DNA of 11,809 bases from DAOTVS01 sp034436375. GTDB taxonomy: Bacteria; Chloroflexota; Anaerolineae; SpSt-313. Below are positions 1-6,994 of this stretch, in pieces. Position numbers and translations under genes: made by a program. The stretch covers positions 1-11,809 of the forward strand of contig DAOTVS010000342.1 of assembly GCA_034436375.1 (NCBI GenBank), in the 5' to 3' direction. Under the pieces are notes generated by a model. The model was given only the letters and a program-made list of their open reading frames with translations, was not told where the DNA came from and did no database searches. Position 1 is the first letter of the stretch, and each line of letters opens with the position of its first letter.

Positions 1-44
1 TTGCCTGCAGCCGGGCCGCCCGCGGGCGGCCCGGCTGCAGGCAA
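1..44. repeat. perfect 44-bp palindrome at the window edge
   Basis: Bases 1-22 are the exact reverse complement of bases 23-44, with no spacer, so either strand can fold into a very GC-rich 22-bp stem. The dyad starts at the first base of the window, so it may continue to the left. It lies 172 bases beyond the stop of the last heme gene on the minus strand and could work as the end-of-operon hairpin, but the bases needed to look for a T-tract are outside the window. A repetitive extragenic palindrome or an assembly fold-back at a contig end are alternatives. Confidence 0.8.
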
Positions 45-215
45 CCCGCCCAATCCCCCCTCCCGGGTCAGCGCCGGGCAGGCGCACAGCACCTTGGCCG
101 GCTGTTACCGGGAGCCGGCTGGGTCAAGTACGGTTGCAGTACTAAGCTGCGGCGACGTGGCGTGCTTGCGCGCGCCGGGTGCTTCCTGACAACCATGAGA
201 GAATCTCCCAATGCA
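45..215. other. non-coding stretch downstream of the heme operon
   Basis: No convincing gene is seen here. The stretch contains small dyads: GCCGGCT at 97-103 pairs with AGCCGGC at 113-119 (9-base loop), and AGTAC at 127-131 pairs with GTACT at 139-143. Neither is followed by a T-run on either strand. They may add structure to the 3' end of the heme operon transcript. Confidence 0.4.
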
Positions 216-1205
216 TCAAGTATGCAGGAAATAGCGCGGCCGTTCCTTCTTATACTCCCTCGTGGTGGCCAACACGGCTGTTGCCTGGGGACGGATCCGG
301 TCCTCAAGCTCCTGGACGGCGCTTTCCAGTTGCGCCTGCGAGCGAGCGTGGACCATGGCAAACAGAGAATAGGGCCACTCCGGGGGATAGCTGGCCCGCT
401 GGTAGCAGTGGCTCACCGCCCAGTGCGCTGCGACCATCTCGCCAGCGAGGGGGATGGCCTCCTCCGGCAGCTTCCAGCAGACCATGGCGTTGGCCGTATA
501 GCCCGCCTGCTGGTGACGCAGGATGGCCCCATAGCGGCGCACAATGCCGGTGGCCCGCAGGCGGCGGGCAGCATCGAGCAACTCAGCTTCCCGCAGGCCC
601 GCCTGCACAGCGAGGCTCCAGAAGGGACGCTGCACCAGGGGCAGGTCAGCCTGCAGCGCCCGCACATAGGCAATATCCTCCTCGGCCAGTATGATGGGCG
701 GCATCGCTGGAAGCAGGGCAGGCTGCCCCACGCCTGGGCCCTCGCCATTGAGGTCAAAGCGGGCATCGATCTTGAATGTGCGCACCACCGGCAGGCTCAG
801 CATCCGCAGCACGCCGGGCTGCTCCGCCAGGGCCTGCGCCTCCTGCATCAGGTCGGCCTTGGGCGGCACGGCCAGGGTGAACCACAGATTAAACGCGTGA
901 TCCCGGCCGTAGCTGTGGCTGACGCCCGGGTGCCGGCCGATAGCGTCAGCAACCGCATCCAGCCGCCCCGGCTCCACCTGGAGCGCCACCAGTGTGCTCC
1001 GGTAGCCCAGGCGGCGCGTGTCGAATATGGCGCTAATCTCGCGCAACAGGCCTCGCTCGCGATAGCGGGGGATGCGCTCGAGCACCGCCGATTCTGTCCA
1101 ACCCAGGCGCTCCGCCAGGTCGGTGTAGGGGACGGCATTCAGAGGGAACTGGTCCTGCAGCAGCATGAGCAGCAGGCGATCCTCATGCTTCAGATCAGTC
1201 GCCAT
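216..1205 (-). CDS. ahbAB: fused siroheme decarboxylase AhbA-AhbB
   Basis: This 329-residue protein holds two tandem Lrp/AsnC-type units, each a winged helix-turn-helix followed by a RAM-like fold. The first spans about residues 5-150 and the second about 172-320. In the siroheme-dependent heme pathway, such AhbA/AhbB (and related NirDLGH) proteins are not regulators. They decarboxylate two acetate side chains of siroheme to give 12,18-didecarboxysiroheme. The active-site signatures are visible: VSHSYGRDHAFNLWFTL (95-111, with Arg101 and His103) in unit 1, and VSHCYQRASYP then WPYSLF (264-282) in unit 2. Sequenced partners are usually separate AhbA and AhbB subunits of about 150-170 residues, so this is a fusion. 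The ATG at 1205 overlaps the ahbD stop by 11 bases and is preceded by a GGGGGT run; the frame is open far upstream, but that part is antisense-like shadow of ahbD. NirDL of heme d1 synthesis is the main alternative. Confidence 0.9.
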   Translation of the reverse strand: MATDLKHEDRLLLMLLQDQFPLNAVPYTDLAERLGWTESAVLERIPRYRERGLLREISAIFDTRRLGYRSTLVALQVEPGRLDAVADAIGRHPGVSHSYGRDHAFNLWFTLAVPPKADLMQEAQALAEQPGVLRMLSLPVVRTFKIDARFDLNGEGPGVGQPALLPAMPPIILAEEDIAYVRALQADLPLVQRPFWSLAVQAGLREAELLDAARRLRATGIVRRYGAILRHQQAGYTANAMVCWKLPEEAIPLAGEMVAAHWAVSHCYQRASYPPEWPYSLFAMVHARSQAQLESAVQELEDRIRPQATAVLATTREYKKERPRYFLHT

Positions 1206-2262
1206 GCACACCCCCGGCAGCGTGCGGCTGATAGGTGCAATACGGCTCCTGGGCCAACACATTCCCCGTAGCCGAGAAAGCGCGCGCCCGGCACCCGCCG
1301 CAGAGGCGCACAAACTCGCACTCGCCACACTTGCCCTCCAGACGAGACCAATCGCGCAACATTTGAAAGAGCGTAGAGTGCCGGTAGATCTCGTGGAACG
1401 GCTGCTCACGCACATTGCCGGCCAGGAGGGGCAGATAGCCGCAAGGGAAGACCTCGCCGCGGTGTGAGATGAAGCAATAGCCGTTGCCGGCCAGGCAACC
1501 TCGGCTGGCCCGGTCCAGCCCGCCGTGAGGCCCCTCCGCCCGGCGGCGCTGCGCGGTGATGCGTCGGTACTGGGGGCCACAGGTGACCCGCACGGGGATA
1601 GGCGATGAGGCGGCTGTTTCATCGATCCAGCGGAGGGTCCGCTCGTACGCCTCGGGCGTGATCTCGTCGTCCGCCTGGCCGCGCCCCGTCGGCACAAGCA
1701 TAAAGATGTTCCATGCCCTGGCCCCCAGGCGGATGGCCAACTCGTACACGGCGGGCAGATCGTCAAGCGTCTGCTCCAGCACCGTCGTATTGAGCTGGAA
1801 CTCGACCCCCGCCTCGCGGCAGGCCGCCAGCCCTTGAAGCGCCGCGGCAAAAGCGCCGGCGACGCCGCGCACCCGATCGTGGCGCGGCGCACAAGAGCCG
1901 TCGATGCTGACCGAGATGCGTGCAATCCCCGCCTCGGCGATGCGCCGGGCCACCTCGGCTGTGATCAGCGTGCCGTTGGGCGCCATGACCACCCGCAGGC
2001 CCCGCTCGCGGCCATAGCGGGCGACCCGGAAGACGTCTGGCCGCAGCAGGGGCTCGCCGCCGCTGATGATAAACACGGGCGCCGCCAGGGTCACGATGTC
2101 GTCAATCACACGCTCGATCTCGGCCGTGGTCAGCTCATCCGTCGCTGGCTTGGCCTGGGCATTGGCGCGGCAATGGATACAGGTCAAGTTGCAGGCCTGT
2201 GTCGATTCCCAGGCCACCACTGCCAGCGGGAGAACACTCTGTGCTATGCTCGCGTTCGTCAT
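1195..2262 (-). CDS. ahbD: radical SAM heme synthase, AhbD-type (Fe-coproporphyrin III decarboxylase)
   Basis: AhbD converts Fe-coproporphyrin III to protoheme by oxidative decarboxylation of two propionates, the last step of the siroheme-dependent route. The 355-residue protein has the radical SAM cluster motif CNLTCIHC (Cys24, 28, 31), GGEP at 68-71, and many C-terminal cysteines: 256, 263, 274, then 312, 315, 321, 324 and 342. These fit a SPASM-like auxiliary iron-sulfur cluster domain. The tail CGGCRARAFSATGN (321-334) and the N-terminal WESTQACNLTCIHCRANA style match AhbD rather than AhbC/NirJ as I recall the families. The ATG at 2262 is preferred because GAGG at 2269-2272 sits six bases upstream. 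A GTG at 2274, forming a GTGA overlap with the hemB stop, would add four residues but has its purine run directly abutting it. The 3' end overlaps ahbAB by 11 bases. Confidence 0.88.
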   Translation of the reverse strand: MTNASIAQSVLPLAVVAWESTQACNLTCIHCRANAQAKPATDELTTAEIERVIDDIVTLAAPVFIISGGEPLLRPDVFRVARYGRERGLRVVMAPNGTLITAEVARRIAEAGIARISVSIDGSCAPRHDRVRGVAGAFAAALQGLAACREAGVEFQLNTTVLEQTLDDLPAVYELAIRLGARAWNIFMLVPTGRGQADDEITPEAYERTLRWIDETAASSPIPVRVTCGPQYRRITAQRRRAEGPHGGLDRASRGCLAGNGYCFISHRGEVFPCGYLPLLAGNVREQPFHEIYRHSTLFQMLRDWSRLEGKCGECEFVRLCGGCRARAFSATGNVLAQEPYCTYQPHAAGGVHGD

Positions 2263-2268
2263 TGCTCG

Positions 2269-2272
2269 CCTC
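2269..2272 (-). promoter_or_regulatory. ribosome binding site deciding the ahbD start
   Basis: GAGG on the minus strand lies six bases before the ATG at 2262. The competing GTG at 2274 has GGAAGG directly adjacent with no spacer, so this site favours the ATG. The motif overlaps the hemB stop codon (2271-2273). Confidence 0.5.
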
Positions 2273-3287
2273 ACCCTTCCCGCAACCAGCGAGCCGCGTC
2301 CTTGGCCCAGTAAGTGATGATCGCATCGGCGCCGGCGCGCTTGATTGCGGTGAGGATCTCCAGGGCAGCCCGGCGCTCATCGAGCCAGCCAGCCGCGGCC
2401 GCTGCTTTCACCATGCTGAGCTCGCCGCTCACGTTATAGGCCACCAGCGGCAGATTATACCGTTCGCGCACACGGCAGAGCACATCCAGGTAGGCCAGGG
2501 CCGGCTTGACCATCACCATATCGGCGCCCTCGTCAACATCCTGCGCCACCTCACGCAGCGCCTCCCGCTGGTTGGGTGGGTCCATCTGATAGCCCCGCCG
2601 GTCGCCATACTCAGGCGCCGAGCCAGCGGCCTGCCGGAAGGGCCCGTAGAATGCCGAGGCATACTTGGCGGCATAAGAGAGGATAGCCGTACAGGGGTAG
2701 CCCGCCCCATCCAGGGCCGTGCGAATGGCCGCAATGCGCCCATCCATCATATCTGAGGGGGCCACAATATCAGCGCCCGCCGCCGCATGAGAGACGGCAA
2801 TGCGGGCCAGCAGTTCCAGCGTGGCATCATTGTCGAGGCAGCCATTGGGCAACCCCTTACCAGCGCACTGTTCGGGCTTGGCGCGGACGACGCCGCAGTG
2901 CCCATGGTTCGTATACTCGCACAGGCAGACGTCGGTGATCACCACCAGCTCGGGCGCCGCCGCCTTGAGGGCACGCACCCCCTGCTGCACGATCCCCTCC
3001 GGGTCATAGGCTTCCCGGCCGGTCTCATCTTTGCAGGCCGGCAGCCCAAAGAGCAGCACCGCCGGAATACCCAGGCTCACCAAATCCTGCGCCTCACCAG
3101 CCAGCTGATCTACACTGAGGTGATAATTGCCGGGCATGGCCGGGATCTCTTCCCGCAGGCCGCGGCCATGGATCAGAAAGAGCGGGTAGATCAGGTCGCC
3201 GGTGGAGAGGGTCGTCTCACGCACCAGCCGCCGCAGGTTCTCGCTGCAGCGCAGGCGGCGCGCGCGATACTGTGGGAAGCTGCTCAT
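2271..3287 (-). CDS. hemB: delta-aminolevulinic acid dehydratase (porphobilinogen synthase)
   Basis: HemB condenses two 5-aminolevulinates to porphobilinogen in the cytoplasm. The 338-residue length is standard. The two Schiff-base lysines are in place: Lys208 in YAAKYASAFYGPFR and Lys261 in MVMVKPALAYLD. The zinc-site version of the active-site loop is present, DVCLCEYTNHGHCG (119-132; Cys121, Cys123, Cys131), so this is a zinc-type rather than the aspartate-rich magnesium-type enzyme. The ATG at 3287 overlaps the ahbC stop in an ATGA arrangement, and AAGGAG at 3296-3301 lies eight bases upstream. An in-frame upstream extension exists but lies inside ahbC and is not needed. Placing hemB between the two radical SAM genes is out of pathway order and argues for co-expression of the whole pathway. 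Confidence 0.98.
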   Translation of the reverse strand: MSSFPQYRARRLRCSENLRRLVRETTLSTGDLIYPLFLIHGRGLREEIPAMPGNYHLSVDQLAGEAQDLVSLGIPAVLLFGLPACKDETGREAYDPEGIVQQGVRALKAAAPELVVITDVCLCEYTNHGHCGVVRAKPEQCAGKGLPNGCLDNDATLELLARIAVSHAAAGADIVAPSDMMDGRIAAIRTALDGAGYPCTAILSYAAKYASAFYGPFRQAAGSAPEYGDRRGYQMDPPNQREALREVAQDVDEGADMVMVKPALAYLDVLCRVRERYNLPLVAYNVSGELSMVKAAAAAGWLDERRAALEILTAIKRAGADAIITYWAKDAARWLREG

Positions 3288-4462
3288 GCCAGCAACTCCT
3301 TCTCTGTCAGATAGCAGGCCGGGTCGGGCGCCCACGGGTCGCCATAGACCGCCTCCGCGCGCACGCGCAGGTTGCCGTTACAGAGGTCCAGATAGCGGCA
3401 ACGGCTGCAGCGCCCGTGCAGGCGCGGTTTGCGGTCTCGTAACCCGGCCAGCAGCGGGTCGCGAGTATCCCCCCAGATTTCACTAAAGGGGCGTTCGCGC
3501 ACATTGCCAAAGCTGTAATGCTGCCAGAACTGGTCAGCGTGCACCCGGCCGAGATGGTCAATATCGGCAATGCCGCTGCCGCTGGCATTGCCACCGTTCC
3601 AGCGCAACATCTCCAGCACCTCATCGGTACGCTCGGGCCAGCGCGCCTGCACCCGCTGCAGCAGATAGGGGCCATCAGTGTGATTATCCACGGTCAAGAT
3701 TTCGCAGGGCACACCACAAGCATGGAAATCCTCCGTCCGGGCAAAGATCATATCCATGGCAGCCCGGGTTTCGGCCGGGGTGAGATCATCGGCCCGGATC
3801 TGTTGGCCGCGGCCTGCATAGACGAGATGATAGAAGCAGGCCCGGGGAATGCGCTCACGCTCCAGCAGGCTAAAGATGGCATCGAGGTTGCCGACGTTGT
3901 GCCGGTTCAGGGTCAGTCGCAGCCCCACCCGCACCCCCGCCTGCTTACAGTGGCCGATGCCGGCCAGGGCAGCGTCAAAGGCGCCCTGCCGGCCACGGAA
4001 GCGATCATTAATGTCGCGCATGCCGTCGAGGCTGATGCCGACGTAGGAGAACCCGGCCGCCCGGATGCGCCGGGCCATGGCCTGATCAATCAGCGTGCCG
4101 TTGGTCGAGATGACTGTGTGCAGCCCCCGGGCCACGGCATAGGCGCCCAGCGCAAAGAGATCATCCCGCAACAGAGGCTCGCCGCCCGAAAAGAGGAGCA
4201 CGGGCACGCCGTACTGCGCGAGGTCATCGATCATGCGCCGGGCCTCGTCGGTGCTGAGCTCATCCGGATCCTGGCGCGCGCGGGCGCTATAGTAGCAATG
4301 GGCGCAGGCCAGGTTGCAGGCCCGGGTGCAGTTCCAGACGACCACGGGCTTGCGCTCCGCTGCCGAGTGCGGCCGGCCGCCCACCGACCCCGCCGGTTGG
4401 CCGTAGCGCAGGCCATCGGCCCGCATCGTGGTTCCACAGAGAAGCCTACTCACACCGATCAT
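3284..4462 (-). CDS. ahbC: radical SAM 12,18-didecarboxysiroheme deacetylase, AhbC/NirJ-type
   Basis: AhbC removes the two remaining acetate side chains of 12,18-didecarboxysiroheme to give Fe-coproporphyrin III, the step between AhbAB and AhbD. The 392-residue protein has CNLACAHC (Cys49, 53, 56), FSGGEP (91-96), the internal block RWNGGNASGSGIADID (287-302), and a C-terminal cysteine set Cys352, 355, 361 and 383 in CSRCRYLDLCNGNLRVRA and GDPWAPDPACYL. That C-terminal signature is shared by AhbC and NirJ (heme d1). The N-terminus MIGVSRLLCGT followed by LRYG matches the family start as I recall it, which supports the ATG at 4462 with AAAGGA about eleven bases upstream. It overlaps the cobA-hemD stop by 17 bases and its own stop overlaps the hemB start by 4. 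The heme b role is preferred because a second, AhbD-type, radical SAM gene is in the same operon and no NirF or NirN is seen. Confidence 0.9.
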   Translation of the reverse strand: MIGVSRLLCGTTMRADGLRYGQPAGSVGGRPHSAAERKPVVVWNCTRACNLACAHCYYSARARQDPDELSTDEARRMIDDLAQYGVPVLLFSGGEPLLRDDLFALGAYAVARGLHTVISTNGTLIDQAMARRIRAAGFSYVGISLDGMRDINDRFRGRQGAFDAALAGIGHCKQAGVRVGLRLTLNRHNVGNLDAIFSLLERERIPRACFYHLVYAGRGQQIRADDLTPAETRAAMDMIFARTEDFHACGVPCEILTVDNHTDGPYLLQRVQARWPERTDEVLEMLRWNGGNASGSGIADIDHLGRVHADQFWQHYSFGNVRERPFSEIWGDTRDPLLAGLRDRKPRLHGRCSRCRYLDLCNGNLRVRAEAVYGDPWAPDPACYLTEKELLA

Positions 4463-5984
4463 CCGCTGCTCGTCCTTTCACTTTATACCATGCGATAATG
4501 GCCCGGATCAGCCCATCGATGGTATATTCCCCGGCAATGATCGCCGGTTGCAGCCCCGCGCTCCGGGCGGCCTCGGCGGTCACCGGGCCAATGCAGGCGA
4601 CAGCCACCCGTTCCAGGGCCTGCGCGGCGATCCCGGGGCCCAGGGCCTCCACCAGATGCCGGACGGTGGAGCCGCTGGTGAAGGTAATGATATCGGCCGC
4701 AGCCAGCAGTGCGGGCAAACGAGTCTCCAGCCCGGCCGGCCGCAGCGTGCGATAGGCCACGGCCTCCTCGACCTCAGCGCCGCCGGCCCGCAGGCGCTCG
4801 GCCAGCGCAGGGTTGGCGACACCCGCTCGCGCCAGCAACACGCGCTGCCCACCCACCGCCCCCATCGCCTCAGCGATTGCTGCACCGGTGTATTGGGAGG
4901 GCACCACATCCGCCCGCACGCCATGCCGCGCGAGCTCTGCAGCGGTCGCCGGCCCGATGGCGGCCACACGCACCCCGGCCAGGGCGCGCGCGTCCAGCCC
5001 CGCCTCAGTCAGGCGCGCGAAAAAGGCCCCCACCCCGTTGGCGCTGGTCAGCACCAGCCACTGATAGTCGCCGAGTCGGCGAATCGCCGCATCCAGCCGC
5101 TCCCAGCTCGCGGGCGGCGCGGTCTCGATAAGGGGGCACTGCAGCACCTCGGCGCCGAGGCCACGCAGGGCGGCGGTCAGCCGGCCAGACTGCTCCAGCG
5201 TGCGGGTGACCAGCACCCGCAACCCGAACAGCGGGCGCCGCTCAAACCAACGCAGCCGGTCCCGCAGGGTCACGACCTGCCCCACGACGGTCACGGCCGG
5301 CGCCCCAAGCCCAGCCTGCTGCACACGGGCAGCGATATCGGCCAGAGTGCCTGTAACCGTGCGCTGCCGACCGAGGGTGCCCCACTGAATCACCGCCACC
5401 GGCGTTCCGGGCGCCCTCCCCTGGGCCATCAGCGCCGCGGCGATGACCCCCAGGTTAGCGACGCCCATCAGAAAGACCAGGGTATCCATCCGCGCCAACG
5501 CCGGCCAATCCAGGTCGCTCTGGGGCTTGCCGGGGTCCTCGTGCCCGGTGACGATGGCCATGCTGCTGGCCAGGCCACGCTGGGTGACGGGAATGCCCGC
5601 ATAGGCCGGCACCGCCACCGCACTCGAGACGCCCGGCGCCACCTCGCAGGGGATGCCGGCCGCAGCCAGTGCCTCTGCTTCCTCACCCCCGCGCCCAAAG
5701 ACAAAGGGATCCCCGCCCTTGAGCCGCACCACTCGCCGGCCCTCGCGGGCCAGGCGCACCAGCAGAGCATTGATCTGCTCTTGGGTGCACGCGTGCCGGC
5801 CGGCCTTCTTGCCGACATAAATCCGCTCCGCGCCGGGCGGCGCATAGTCCAGCAGATCGCAGGGGGCCAGGTAATCATAGACGATGACCTCGGCCTGCCG
5901 CAGCGCCTCCACGCCGCGCAGGGTAATCAGGTCGGGGTCGCCCGGGCCGGCGCCCACCAGGGTCACACTGCCCGGCTCACACAT
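4446..5984 (-). CDS. cobA-hemD: uroporphyrinogen-III C-methyltransferase / uroporphyrinogen-III synthase fusion
   Basis: This 512-residue bifunctional protein joins CobA/SUMT (about residues 5-245) to HemD (about 252-500). CobA motifs are VTLVGAGPGDPDLITL (7-22), RLKGGDPFVFGRGGEE (87-102) and the GVSS plus AYAGIPVTQRG region (118-137). They bind S-adenosylmethionine and methylate uroporphyrinogen III at C2 and C7 to precorrin-2. The HemD half has the weakly conserved fold with recognisable LTSANGV (312-318), ITFTSGSTV (433-441) and CIGPVTA (464-470); it closes hydroxymethylbilane with D-ring inversion. The ATG at 5984 is chosen because MCEPGSVTLVGAG is the usual CobA beginning. It overlaps the hemC stop by 8 bases and has GAGG nine bases upstream. 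Such CobA-HemD fusions are known in several phyla. In this operon the fusion channels HemC product directly toward siroheme rather than toward coproporphyrinogen. Confidence 0.97.
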   Translation of the reverse strand: MCEPGSVTLVGAGPGDPDLITLRGVEALRQAEVIVYDYLAPCDLLDYAPPGAERIYVGKKAGRHACTQEQINALLVRLAREGRRVVRLKGGDPFVFGRGGEEAEALAAAGIPCEVAPGVSSAVAVPAYAGIPVTQRGLASSMAIVTGHEDPGKPQSDLDWPALARMDTLVFLMGVANLGVIAAALMAQGRAPGTPVAVIQWGTLGRQRTVTGTLADIAARVQQAGLGAPAVTVVGQVVTLRDRLRWFERRPLFGLRVLVTRTLEQSGRLTAALRGLGAEVLQCPLIETAPPASWERLDAAIRRLGDYQWLVLTSANGVGAFFARLTEAGLDARALAGVRVAAIGPATAAELARHGVRADVVPSQYTGAAIAEAMGAVGGQRVLLARAGVANPALAERLRAGGAEVEEAVAYRTLRPAGLETRLPALLAAADIITFTSGSTVRHLVEALGPGIAAQALERVAVACIGPVTAEAARSAGLQPAIIAGEYTIDGLIRAIIAWYKVKGRAADDRCE

Positions 5985-6924
5985 AGGCTGCGGCCTCGAC
6001 CAACAGGCTCTCGCACCCCTGCTGCAACAAACGCTGCGCCAGGTCGCGCCCCAATTGCTCGGCAGCCGGGCAGGGGCCGGAGATCGCCCCACGCGCGCTG
6101 CGCCCGCCGGGGCCGCCGGCCACCAGCCCACGCAGATGCAGCTCGCCCCCGCTCACGACGGCATAGCCGGCAATCGGCATGTGGCACCCGCCGCCCAACG
6201 CCCGCAGAAAACTGCGCTCGGCCGTGACGGCGGCGCGCGTCTCGGCATGATCGATAGCCTGCACCAGGCCCAGCGCCTCCGCATCCTCCGCACGTACCTC
6301 CACAGCAATAGCCCCCTGCCCCACCGCCGGCAGCATGATCTCCGGCGGAAGCGGCGCCACCATGTCGGTCACCCGACCCAGGCGGACCAGCCCAGCCATG
6401 GCCAGAATGGCGGCGTCGAACTCACCCGCCGCCACCTTGCGCAGGCGCGTATCGACATTGCCGCGGATGTCGGCAGTCTGCACGTCGGGCCGCTGGGCCA
6501 GGACCTGCAGCGCGCGGCGCGACGAGCTCGTGCCCACGCGCGCACCCGGGGGCAGGGCCTCCAGGCTCGGCTTGAGCCGGCTGACCAGGGCATCGCGGGG
6601 ATCGCCCCGCTCCAGCACCGCACCGATGACCAACCCCTCGGGCTGAATGACCGGCATGTCCTTGAGACTGTGCACGGCCAGGTCAATCTTGCCGGCGCAA
6701 AGGGCGTTTTCGATCTCCCTGACGAAAACGCCCTGCCCCCCAAGCGCCGCCAGGGAGGTCTGCCGATCCCGGTCCCCCCCAGTCGTGACGCGCTCGATGG
6801 TGAAGGCCAACTGTGGCTGCACGGCCCGCAGGGCAGCAACCACCATCTCGGCCTGGATCAGCGCCAGTGCGCTGCCCCGTGTGCCAATCCGGAAAACCCT
6901 CACCCAATCGCTATGAGTGCTCAT
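5977..6924 (-). CDS. hemC: hydroxymethylbilane synthase (porphobilinogen deaminase)
   Basis: HemC polymerises four porphobilinogens to hydroxymethylbilane on a covalently bound dipyrromethane cofactor. The 315-residue length is normal. Visible motifs are RIGTRGSALAL (12-22), the catalytic-aspartate stretch HSLKDMP (85-91, Asp89), GTSSSRR (131-137), RGNVDTRL (154-161), and the cofactor cysteine Cys247 in LGGGCHMPIAGY. The ATG at 6924 is preferred over an in-frame upstream start at 6966 because AGGAG at 6933-6937 lies eight bases upstream and the conserved domain begins a few residues in. A 57-base gap separates it from hemA, the only real gap inside the operon, with no terminator-like structure seen in it. 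Its stop overlaps the cobA-hemD start. Confidence 0.98.
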   Translation of the reverse strand: MSTHSDWVRVFRIGTRGSALALIQAEMVVAALRAVQPQLAFTIERVTTGGDRDRQTSLAALGGQGVFVREIENALCAGKIDLAVHSLKDMPVIQPEGLVIGAVLERGDPRDALVSRLKPSLEALPPGARVGTSSSRRALQVLAQRPDVQTADIRGNVDTRLRKVAAGEFDAAILAMAGLVRLGRVTDMVAPLPPEIMLPAVGQGAIAVEVRAEDAEALGLVQAIDHAETRAAVTAERSFLRALGGGCHMPIAGYAVVSGGELHLRGLVAGGPGGRSARGAISGPCPAAEQLGRDLAQRLLQQGCESLLVEAAAYV

Positions 6925-6971
6925 CAGCCCCTCTCCTGTTCTGGAAATGGCCCAAGCGCCCGGCAATGAGA

Positions 6972-6994
6972 CCCATTTTCATCATGTGTTGTGC
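6972..6994. repeat. 23-bp motif, first copy (hemA 3' end)
   Basis: The plus-strand run CCCATTTT, one variable base, ATCATG, then TGTGC four bases later matches bases 9143-9165 at 20 of 23 positions with no gaps. This copy covers the hemA stop codon; the other lies just after gnd. The flanks do not match. A short shared 3'-end signal, a remnant repeat, or chance are all possible. Confidence 0.3.

Noticed and set aside
216..1205. Annotation as an Lrp/AsnC transcriptional regulator
   Set aside because: The fold is shared, but the two units carry the siroheme decarboxylase signatures and sit in a tetrapyrrole operon, so an enzymatic role is much more likely.
162..1271. A 369-codon plus-strand open frame opposite ahbAB
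   Set aside because: The composition is low-complexity (many His, Gln, Arg) and it mirrors the third-position bias of the real minus-strand gene. No ribosome binding site or motif is seen.
1206..1925. N-terminal extension of ahbAB by about 240 codons in the same frame
   Set aside because: This part reads as an out-of-frame copy of ahbD. The Lrp-like domain begins at the ATG at 1205, which matches family length.
4428..6227. A 599-codon plus-strand open frame opposite cobA-hemD and hemC
   Set aside because: It is antisense to two clearly recognised enzymes. Its translation is rich in Gly, Arg, Pro, His and Gln with no domain, as expected for a high-GC shadow frame.
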